NCBI RefSeq assembly: GCF_000090795.2
Contig: NW_003546244.1
Span: 350,741-414,740, forward strand
DNA: 64,000 nucleotides
Source of the DNA: Amphimedon queenslandica
Lineage: Eukaryota > Porifera > Demospongiae > Haplosclerida > Niphatidae
Direction of reading: 5' to 3'
Both the position numbers and the translations under genes were made by a program. This document shows, piece by piece, positions 47,073-55,864 of this stretch (its first letter is position 1; each line of letters begins with the position of its first letter). The notes beneath the pieces are model-generated. The model saw nothing but the letters and a program-made list of their open reading frames with translations, searched no databases and was not told the origin of the DNA.

Positions 47073-49126
47073 ATGGCAGCTAACTCGTTGTCTCCCCAAG
47101 AGTTCTCCCAGAGAAAACTGGAGAATCTGTATAGGAAAACCTGCAGCCGACTCTATCCTATGAAAGAAGGCATTAAACTACTGCAAGAGGCCGTGCTATT
47201 GAGGAAAATATTCCTGAGTGCGTGTCTTTATGCTGCTATACACTTTGTCTTCTGGTCAGTAAGGAAAGAAGGTGGGGGACTGTTTTAAATTTCAATTTTT
47301 AGGAACCTTTATTATCTTAATGACAATTGCTTCTCATTCCTGGGACGTTTGTTGTTTTGGATCCTACTGGTTGATGGTTTTTGGGTCATAGCAACTAGAG
47401 ACAAGACCGTACCAGGTCAGGAATCCTCTGGACTGAGATTGAGGCTGAGGAGGAAGAGAGAGCAGACAAGTTACGTGTCTTTTGAGAAAGCAGCTATGAA
47501 GAACACCAAAAAGCTTGAGTGAGTTTGAATAATATAATCTATCGCATTAGTATGCATTCATTCTCTCTTTATTTCTCAGGGTAGGTGAGGTGGCTGAATT
47601 TGAAGTTGTTTGTCTTTGGATAGCAATATCTCTAATGTGGATAGACAATGTTCAACTGGCAATGAGACACTGGAACAGGGAGCAGCCATACATGGTAGGC
47701 CGACACTCAGCTGTACAATATCTTAAGTGCGTTTTTCTTGACAGCTAACAGTTCTATTACTTGTCGGTGGTCTTGTGACATGTTTGCTTGGATACTTTAT
47801 CGATTTTGTATTGCTGGTCTATATAATAGGTAAGATGAATCCTTCTAAATGATGCCTATTTTTTATTTTATTTTAGTTATGCTTCTTCTCCTTTGGCCTG
47901 TGCTGTCTTATTATAGTGTGATCTCTTCCCTCACTGCTGCTATTAATACAAACTACCCCATCTTTACACAAAAAGTTCAAAATTATTATGAAATCATGAA
48001 AAGACATTGTATGTGAATACATTACTTTCATTTCTCTTACTTTTCTTCTTTCTTTCTCTCACCCTCTATCTCTGTCTAGTTCGCCGTCTTCCTGATGACG
48101 AGTTTAAAGATTATCAGTTAGATGTACCTAATCCTGTACCCCCTGGCAACCAAACACCACTTAATCCTAGCATGAGTCTAACACCCTTTGGTAAGCAATG
48201 ATTCATACATCCTGCTAATGGGTGGAGCTACCTTAGCTCAAGGTATGAACTTACACTTCATATCCTGTGGCTCCACTTAATAGCAGGAGAGTACAACTAT
48301 TCAATTACTAGCATCTCATGTAAATCTACAATGCACTACCGTGCAAGATGATCTATTACATTTAGCAAAGAGTAAATTTTAATTTCTACGACAAGCAAAT
48401 TTATATTGGAGTTTTGTCATTGAGCATGCTGGATAGATTGAAATAAAATAATTAGCAATTTCTTGACAGAACTTTCACTCTCCAATATTAGTTTAAATCA
48501 TCTTGTACCATATTCCTTTTTTTCATTCATTACTAGCTCCAAATTTCAATGTAATGGATTCAATGGGAGCATCCTTAATGCTGCAGCCAGGAGGATTTCA
48601 CAACGTACAAGACGATTCTCTAACACTCAGTTCCTTCTCTCAGGCCAGACCTCATCACCCACACACCTCCTCCCGGCCTCTCCAGTCGCTTGGGAACATA
48701 TCAGAGGCTTCCAACGAAGAGTTTAGTCCAACCGGAACAGACGAACAGTTTTACGATACATCAAGTGCCTCCCCACTCCCTCCCATAGATAATGAACCCT
48801 CGTCACGCACTCGCTCTGACACCCTCTCTCTCAGCCCTTTTGATAAGAATTCTTCAATTCACGACTCTTTTGATGATTTGGACATGGACGGACCTGGGAC
48901 GAGTAAAGAGCATGGCAGCTCTGAACTGAGTCCCAAACCTTCAGACTCTGACGTGACTAGTTCTGGAACGGGAGGTGCCCAAATAGAGTCTCCCTATTTC
49001 TCGTCTAAATTGGCTTTCCCTAGTCTAATAAGCAGTACCCCCTCTGATGCTACCACTACTAGTACAAGCGGGGCAATGAGACATAGAGTGACATTCAAAG
49101 ATGAAGGGAGAGATGATGAAGACTAA
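47073..49126 (+). CDS. RETREG: Reticulon-homology ER-phagy receptor, RETREG/FAM134-like (7 exons)
   Basis: Exons: 47073-47254, 47303-47518, 47580-47694, 47745-47829, 47877-48008, 48080-48190, 48537-49126; phases agree; 476 aa. Two long hydrophobic hairpins, about residues 50-100 (FLSACLYAAIHFVFWNLYYL onward) and 140-185 (LLGYFIDFVLLVYIIVMLLL then LWPVLSYY), form a reticulon-homology domain. The second matches the GHYVPG...LLWPLVVY block of FAM134 proteins. The Ser/Pro/Asp-rich cytosolic tail contains SFDDLDMD (F392-L395), a candidate LC3-interacting region, as expected for proteins that bend ER membrane and recruit Atg8/LC3 during ER-phagy. The length fits the family (about 470-540 aa). Which vertebrate paralogue is closest cannot be decided by eye. 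It runs toward gamma-tubulin, leaving about 275 bp between stop codons. The LIR function is inferred. Confidence 0.78.
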
Positions 49127-49401
49127 AGATAGGAATGTTATTTTAAGTACATTGTATGTGTAAGTGTGTGTGTGTGGGTATACTACTATTGATCAGTTTA
49201 TTTGTCTTTGAATAATTATTATCATTTATTAGCAATTGTTAGTGTTGCTAAGGGTTTCTTTGAAAGTGATCTTTTGCTACCTCCTACTGGAGTCAAACTA
49301 CTGCCATTGAGTGAATTAATGGAGAGAGAGAGGGGGGGGGAGGGAGGGAGAGGGAGGGAAGGAGAGAGAGGGAAGGTGGGACATTGTTAAAAGTATAATG
49401 T

Positions 49402-51856
49402 CTATACCTTTTCAAGTCCACCAGCAGCTGAGCTGCTCCCTCCTCCTCGTGATGGGTCCCAGGTTATATAATCAGGTCTGGTAGCTGCTTGATACTCTTC
49501 AACCAGTCGCATCACTACCTCTCTGAGGAGGAGATGAGAAATGAAAGGGAGGAGAAGGTCTACTGTCTTACTTGGAGTTTATCATTTCAGATAATTCAGA
49601 GTCGTTGCTAAAGATCTCAAACTTCTTAAATTGTTCGACGAAAGCCTTCCGACTGAACAACTTGTCAAACTGATTACAAGCTGTCTTGAAGAGCTGAGAG
49701 AGAGAGAGTGTGTGTGCATGTACAGTATGATGATGATGATGAGTGTAAGGATTAACATTACTGTTGATATCCCAGTGTGATTAGCAAGCATTAGTCCACT
49801 GACTCTGTGAGCGGACTGCATGTGTGGAGGCTTCTTAGACAAAGCCACCTATTAAGAGTCAACGATTACAATTTTCTCTCTCTTCTCTCTACCTGAATGC
49901 TGGCTGGTCCCCAAGGTATAAATTGTGCCAGTTTCCTCTCTCTGATTCGCTGGAGGCTCTTATGAACTTGAGTTGGATCCACCTCCCCTTGGATTATATT
50001 CAATATAGATATGTAGCAATGACGAATGTCCTCGTGTCTCTCCTTAGGAGTTGAAACCATGATATTCTTAGGCTAAGAGAAAGAGAGCAGGGATGCTTTA
50101 ATTGAAGGCAAGTGTTGCATATGTACAGCCAAACCTGTAAAAGTCTCCTCATCACATCAAGGACGGTAGTTTTCCTAATACTGGCAACCTATAAACACAT
50201 AGGAATACTCTCATACCTATACCACTAATCCCATTCCCATACACTAATTCATTCCCATCCCATACCGCTAATCTCATTCCCATACCACTAATCTCATTCC
50301 CATACTCTCTCATACCTGAGACTCAGTGGTGAGTGGTGTGTACCCAGTCATTAGGAAGTGAAGCTGTGGTGTGGGTATGAGTGATGCTATCAGTCCAATC
50401 AGATCGTTGTTCATGTATCCAGGGTAACGTAGAGTCGATGTGCTGGCAGCCATTATAGTTGAAACCTACACGTTAGAAAAACAAAGTTAGTCTTAGCCTA
50501 GAAATAACAGAGAGAGAGAGAGAGAGAGAGGTATTGTGTTACCAGCTGGTTGATTTGTGAGAAGGTTGGGTTTGGTATCCTAAGCCTCTCGGCTGCTATA
50601 CTGTTCAGTGCAGTATTATCAAGAATTACCTACAAAAGTAACAAAGTATATAACGTCCTTTTGTTGTATTGGAGGAGCAAGTAACGTACTACTGAATCAG
50701 CATTTAGGCTCAGTCTCTTTAGAGTAAGTATGGAGTTGTATGGTTGGACAACTACATCACCCAAACTCCCAATGTTAGGAAACACAGAGTAGGTTTGAAC
50801 CAATGTCTTTGGATATCTAAAGGGAGAATTCAGACGTGAGGTAAAATGGCCAAATTTTTGAGTAACTTAAAAAATTCGTAAAAATCCAATTTTGTTTGGA
50901 ATCACCTCAAACTTTCTACACAACATAAGAACATGTATAAATGCATCAGAAAAAAAATAAAACAAAGAATTTTCTCATTGCAAAGTATGGCCCAAGACCA
51001 TGTACTATAGTACAAAGACTTTGGCCCAATTTTGAGTAACTTTTAAAATTCTTAAAAAACCAATTTTGATCAGAATTAGCTCATGTGTCTAAGAATTTGA
51101 ATACAGCGGTACAGTAGTTATTCAAAATCAACAGCTGCCCGTACAAACCTGTCTCCTATCCTTTCCAATAGATAAGACCCAACTCCAGACCCAGTGCCAC
51201 CAGATATTGAGTGACATATCACGAACCCCTCAAGACTGTCACTGTTATCAGCTTCACGATCAAGAATGTCAAATATCGACTCACTTAATTTATCAGCCTA
51301 CACAATACAAACCAATCAATGAATAATACTAGTTTTAATTATTATGTATAATTATTACTTGTGAATAGCCACTCCCCCAATTATTCCCGGCTCCACCCCC
51401 ATGCTCTGATATGTAGATATTCTCAGGATTGTATAGTTTCCCATAGGTAGAGGTCTGAATGGTATTAATTACCTATCAAATAAAATAAAATAAAATATAA
51501 ATCAATTATTGATTTTATAGATACCCTAGGCTCAAGATCCAGCAATACAGCCCGTGGTATGTAGTGCTCATCATCTGCCTGGTAAAAGAAGACGTCTTTT
51601 CTGTCGAGTCCCTCAACTACAGAGTCTTGCAAAATACCATCTAAATAATAATAATAATAATAATAATAGTCATTGCTGTAGTGGGTGTGGTCATTACCTG
51701 GACTAATTCCATGCTCTGCACAGAGTTGCTTCCAAAACTCCATACCAACTAGTATGAGAGAGAGAGAGAGAGAGAGGGCATGCATTAATTGTATTATTTA
51801 GAGGTACTTTGATTCCCGCATTGTCCTAGTTGTAGAGTTATGATTTCTCGCGGCAT
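49402..51856 (-). CDS. TUBG1: Gamma-tubulin (13 exons)
   Basis: Exons in transcript order: 51808-51856, 51698-51748, 51525-51640, 51359-51472, 51149-51297, 50690-50816, 50543-50629, 50316-50465, 50135-50188, 49893-50072, 49762-49848, 49572-49693, 49402-49522; phases agree; 468 aa. Starts [20 protein letters not shown], the gamma-tubulin N-terminus, and contains [30 protein letters not shown], the GTP-binding loop [26 protein letters not shown] and [20 protein letters not shown]. Forms the gamma-tubulin ring complexes that nucleate microtubules at centrosomes. The Gly/Ser-rich C-terminus makes it about 17 residues longer than human TUBG1. A divergent fragment of the dispersed AT-rich repeat sits in intron 5. 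Head-to-head with EHD. Confidence 0.97.
50840..51085 (-). repeat. Dispersed AT-rich repeat fragment in gamma-tubulin intron 5
   Basis: Two diverged monomers: GAGTAACTT, TTTGGAATCACCTCAAACTT, CTACACAACATAAGAACATG, then ATGTACTATAGTACAAAGAC and a second GAGTAACTT block. Same family and orientation as the 37350-38955 array. Confidence 0.6.
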
Positions 51857-52059
51857 TTTCCCTCCAATTGACTCCACCTAATCATAAGGATAATTGCATA
51901 TGCAAATTAGCATAATTTTCATTCAATTTTAGCATCCGATTTTCACGTGATAATTTATGGGCGTGTCTCCTACTTGGCAGCAAGCTAGCAGCAGAGGAAC
52001 AGTCACCTTTACAAATTACACAAAGAGAAGGCTAAGAAGACAAAGAAAAGAAGGCAGTC
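51857..52059. promoter_or_regulatory. Compact bidirectional promoter, gamma-tubulin / EHD
   Basis: Only 203 bp separate the two divergent start codons. The interval holds TCACGTGA (51943-51950), a palindromic E-box of the USF/MYC/TFE type, and GGGCGTG near 51960, a KLF/Sp-like box. No TATA box is evident. Shared regulation is inferred from spacing. Confidence 0.55.
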
Positions 52060-53805
52060 ATGTTTTCTTGGCTCAGGAAGGACAAGAGGCACGATGAGGT
52101 CAAAACTTACCAAACTGTCATAGATGGCCTCAAAGAGATGTACAAAACAAAGCTCCTCCCACTAGAGAAAGAGTACAAGTATGGTGAGTTTCATTCCCCG
52201 TACCTCAACGCTGGAGACTTTGACGCCAAACCAATGGTCCTCCTGATAGGCCAGTACTCTACTGGAAAGACTACGTTCATCCGATACCTTTTAGAAAGGG
52301 ATTTTCCTGGCATTAGAATAGGCCCAGAGCCGACTACTGATCGATTCATGGCCCTCATGCATGGACCCCACGACCAGTCTATCCCAGGTAATGCACTAGC
52401 CGTTGATCCTAACCGTCAGTTCCGGGCTCTCCAGCAATTTGGAAATGCTTTCTTGAGTCGTTTCGAAGGTTCTTGCCTCCCCAGTGGCGTCTTGGAGAGC
52501 ATAACGCTCATTGATACTCCTGGTATCCTATCTGGCGAGAAGCAGCGGGTCCATCGCGGCTATGACTTTGAGGCCGTTATTGAGTGGTTTGCTGATCGTG
52601 CCGACATGATAATCCTTCTCTTTGATGCCCACAAACTCGACATATCCGACGAGTTTCAACGCGTCATCCACACCATCAAACGAAACCAAGAGAAGATACG
52701 TATAGTCCTTAACAAGGCTGACATGGTGACGACACAGCAGCTTATGAGGGTCTATGGTGCTCTTATGTGGTCGCTGGGAAAAGTCGTGAACTCTCCCGAG
52801 GTTGTTAGGGTGTATATTGGTAGCTTCTGGGACAAGCAGCTCCAGTTTGATGAGAATAGGAGGCTCTTTGAAGCAGAGCAGGAGGACCTCTTTGCCGATA
52901 TCCAGTCCCTCCCTCGTTCTAATGCCGTTCGTAGACTCAATGAGATGATTAAGAGAGCGCGTCTTGCAAAAGTCCACGCTTATATCCTAGACCAGCTCAG
53001 GTCCCAGATGCCATCGCTGTTTGGTAAGCAAAGCAAGAAGGATGAGCTCATTACGAACCTCCCCAACATATTTCACTCCATTCAGAAACGTTACCAGCTC
53101 CCGGTCGGTGACTTCCCTCCGGTCAAGCGCCTCCAGCAGCAACTAGAGGAATATGATTTTACCAAGTTCCCTAAACTCAACGTTGGACTCATTGACTCTG
53201 TCGATGTGATGCTTGCCAAGGACCTCACTCGTATTATGCAGATGCTACCTAAAGAGGAAGCGCTTACAAAAGACAAGAGGATTCGAGGTGGAGTTTTTGG
53301 ACACACCGAGTCAGACCCTTTCTCTACAAAGCGTGACCTCACCAAAGCTTCTACTTACACGGCGTACGATGAAGGATGGATAGTCAGTCCTGACGCTGCT
53401 AGATATGATGCCATTTTTGAAAAACTAGGACCCAATGCTCAAGGAAAGATATCGGGTGGAGTGGCACGAGAGGAAATGATGAAATCCAAACTCCCTAACT
53501 CTGTATTGCGTAGGATATGGACACTTTCTGACATTGACGGGGACGGAATGCTTGATAGAGATGAGTTTGCTGTGGCTTATTTCCTCATTGATCACAAGTT
53601 GGCCGGTAATGATATACCAGAGACCCTTCCTGAACGGGTTGTCCCCCCGGCTAAGAGATCCTTGTACAATAAAGATAGTCCTGGCGCTTCTCTAGGAGGA
53701 GGAGGAGGAGGTGGAGGGAGGGAGTATAGTTACGGTGGGAGAGAAGAGAGACGTAAGATGGATAGTTATGATGAAGATCACGGTTTGGATCAGTACATTC
53801 AGTAA
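52060..53805 (+). CDS. EHD1: EH-domain dynamin-like ATPase (EHD1-4 family), single exon
   Basis: 581 aa without introns. Helical N-terminus (KTYQTVIDGLKEMYKTKLLP), P-loop GQYSTGKTT (about residues 64-72), switch region GPEPTTDRF, Walker B DTPGIL (152-157) and NKADM (218-222) define the dynamin-type G domain. EHD proteins use it to bind ATP while scaffolding and tubulating endosomal membranes. The C-terminal EH domain (about 438-530) carries one EF-hand loop DIDGDGMLDRDE, which should bind Ca2+ and recognise NPF peptides. A Gly8 run and a tail (REYSYGGREERRKMDSYDED) extend past the EH domain, making it about 40 residues longer than vertebrate EHDs. The ATG at 52060 gives MFSWLRKD, typical of the family. 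The vertebrate paralogues are co-orthologous, so the symbol is nominal. Confidence 0.96.
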   Translation: MFSWLRKDKRHDEVKTYQTVIDGLKEMYKTKLLPLEKEYKYGEFHSPYLNAGDFDAKPMVLLIGQYSTGKTTFIRYLLERDFPGIRIGPEPTTDRFMALMHGPHDQSIPGNALAVDPNRQFRALQQFGNAFLSRFEGSCLPSGVLESITLIDTPGILSGEKQRVHRGYDFEAVIEWFADRADMIILLFDAHKLDISDEFQRVIHTIKRNQEKIRIVLNKADMVTTQQLMRVYGALMWSLGKVVNSPEVVRVYIGSFWDKQLQFDENRRLFEAEQEDLFADIQSLPRSNAVRRLNEMIKRARLAKVHAYILDQLRSQMPSLFGKQSKKDELITNLPNIFHSIQKRYQLPVGDFPPVKRLQQQLEEYDFTKFPKLNVGLIDSVDVMLAKDLTRIMQMLPKEEALTKDKRIRGGVFGHTESDPFSTKRDLTKASTYTAYDEGWIVSPDAARYDAIFEKLGPNAQGKISGGVAREEMMKSKLPNSVLRRIWTLSDIDGDGMLDRDEFAVAYFLIDHKLAGNDIPETLPERVVPPAKRSLYNKDSPGASLGGGGGGGGREYSYGGREERRKMDSYDEDHGLDQYIQ

Positions 53806-54011
53806 AACTACATGTATTTGATTACCATAGAGTAATTGCTGTACTTTCTCTATCTCTCTCTCTCTGTATGCAATTTTAATACAAAGCTGTGATTTCTATT
53901 CTTTATTATTATTATTATTATTATTATTATCATTATTGTTGATTAAGGACACAATTATCATTATGATTTTGTGCTTTAAAAAATTAATTTTTCCCCAATA
54001 CTAAAAATAAG
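53806..54011. other. Tail-to-tail spacer EHD / METTL6
   Basis: 206 bp between convergent stop codons, with a CT run and an ATT repeat near 53900-53930. No clear AATAAA on the plus strand, so the EHD poly(A) site is not resolved. Confidence 0.6.
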
Positions 54012-55684
54012 TCAGTGACTAATTCCTTGCTTTGGTTTCGAAGAGACTTTGTACTTTCCCTGTACAAATATCCGTCTGGCTGACACGCCCTCTTTATGAT
54101 TAACGGTTTCACGCTCGACATAAGAATTCTCAATAACATCAAAACCAGCAGAAGAGAAAAGGTCACTCACTTCACCTACAAAAAAAACAATCACCATCAT
54201 CAAAAAAGGGAGAGTCCTTCAAATACTATTAGTTTTGCTCTTGCATCAATTTGGAATGGCATTAAAGATTTACTTTCAGAGAAATAATAGGCTCTTGTCC
54301 CGTCCTGTCGCATATAAAAGTTCTCCGATATCTTGTGACCTTTAGAGAACCTCAGCATGGCATGATCGTACAGACCATAGTCTCTAAAAAACACTAATCC
54401 TCCATCAATCTTTAGCACCTATATAATGATAAAAAGCGTACAGTACATAGAAAAAAACCCATGATCTATGCATGCATATAAACCAGAGTTTCCCATAGGA
54501 TTTTGGCATAGTGATTCTTGTCAAGTTGCTTCAAAATTTGGTATACTATATAGTACAGGGTATTAATCGCTGGAAGAGATTATTCAACTTTATTGTTTCT
54601 GGTACACACACACATACTTATGTTGTGTGTAATTGATGCTGATTCCAATCAAAATTGAATTTTTAAAAAATTTTAAAGTTGCTCAAAGCCACAGTCCCTG
54701 TTATAGTACATGCCACTATTGAAAACAAAAGAATTCTCCATTTTTATAATTTTTCTAATACATATACATGTTCTTATGTTGTGTAGCAAGTTTAAGCTGA
54801 GTCTAATCAAAATTAGATTTTTATCAATAATTTAAAGTCGCCCAAAAGCAATGTACTGTATTGTAGTGCTTTTCAGCTCATGAAGCTCATGCTGTTTAGC
54901 TCACTTAGCATGCTTTGTGAGAAACCCTGATACAAAATTATTATTATCATAACATACTGTTGAGATATTTGTAAGAACAGATTTCACTTTCTCTGGACTA
55001 ATGGCAGAGAGGACAAATATAAGCAGAGCAATGTCCACAGAGTTTGGTGGTACATTGTGAGTGAGAGGATCCTTAGTTACGTCACAGACAAACCCTCGGC
55101 AGTTTTTGCTTTCATCAAATAATGGATCAGACTAGAAGAGCAACATAATTTTTTTAAAAACAGGTAATGACATAAGTTATTGTCTCAGACGTGTTAAGAA
55201 AGTGCTTTTATTCTCAATATTAAAGAGTGAGCATACCTTAAGATATTCAATGGCTCTTGGTGAGAAGTCACATGCATACACAAACATATCCTGCCCGTGT
55301 TCTTCTAACAATGGAAGGACAGCATTTCCCACGCCACAACCAACCTCCAATAGAACTGGTTTATCAACCTACTAAATACAATTGTGATTACTAACTTCAA
55401 AGCAACCATTATACATGTAATTACAATTACAGTTATTACAACAACCCTGAAACATGTATATATACTTCATGTAGGATGCTCTGTAGTTGTGGACACTCTC
55501 TTGTAATCCAGTGACGATCCTTGAAGAAATGGGTAGAGTTTCTCTTGTAAAATAGATCCCAGTTTTTCTTGGCGTCCATCTCAAGCTTGTTCCTCTTGAA
55601 ATCACTGATACAATCCTTGTCCCTCTCCAATAGTCTTTCTGCCTCTTCCTCAGTTAGAACTCTACCACCAGCAGAAGAGGACAT
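54012..55684 (-). CDS. METTL6: tRNA 3-methylcytidine methyltransferase METTL6 (5 exons)
   Basis: Exons in transcript order: 55466-55684, 55237-55368, 54958-55131, 54274-54418, 54012-54175; phases agree; 277 aa, close to human METTL6 (about 284). The N-terminal block NWDLFYKRNSTHFFKDRHW is the METTL2/6/8 signature. The SAM-binding motif I is LLEVGCGVGNAVLPLL, followed by acidic VYACDFSPRAIEYLK and VCDVTKDPL. FRDYGLYDHAMLRF and YMRQDGTRAYYFS follow the family pattern. Known members make m3C at position 32 of tRNA-Ser, with seryl-tRNA synthetase as partner. The start MSSSAGG is the first ATG in the frame. It shares a 176-bp intergenic region with MSL1. Intron 3 hosts a short inverted-end element. 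Confidence 0.95.
54484..54929 (+). mobile_element. Short hAT-like MITE in METTL6 intron 3
   Basis: 446 bp with inverted ends CAGAGTTTCCCATAG (left) and TGAGAAACCCTG (right; its complement begins CAGGGTTTCTCA). The flanking octamers ATATAAAC and ATACAAAA match at 6 of 8 positions, consistent with a decayed 8-bp target-site duplication. The interior holds two monomers of the dispersed repeat. No coding capacity. This is the most complete copy in the window. Confidence 0.6.
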
Positions 55685-55860
55685 GATGAAAATGAATAGT
55701 TTAAACTCAAGAAACTAATTTATGATTAGATTCTTCTCTTCCAGTTCAGAGCAATCAAATTTGGTTCTTCTTATCCTTCTCCCTCTACTCCTCCTCTTCT
55801 ATTCTATTCTTTATTGTCTTTATCAGTTATGTTTATGAATATCAGTGAATACACAACGCC
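55685..55860. promoter_or_regulatory. Compact bidirectional promoter, METTL6 / MSL1
   Basis: 176 bp between divergent start codons, including a 50-bp nearly pure pyrimidine stretch (about 55767-55816) on the plus strand. No TATA box is seen. Sharing is inferred from the spacing. Confidence 0.5.
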
Positions 55861-55864
55861 ATGA
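55829..55864 (+). promoter_or_regulatory. Upstream ORF whose stop overlaps the MSL1 start
   Basis: The ATG at 55829 opens an 11-codon frame (MFMNISEYTTP) ending in TGA at 55862-55864. The MSL1 ATG is 55861-55863, so stop and start share ATGA. If transcription starts upstream of 55829, this frame could influence MSL1 translation by reinitiation. The transcript start is unknown. Confidence 0.4.

Noticed and set aside
52528-52977. 149-codon minus-strand frame inside EHD
   Set aside because: It is a shadow of the strongly conserved EHD coding sequence.
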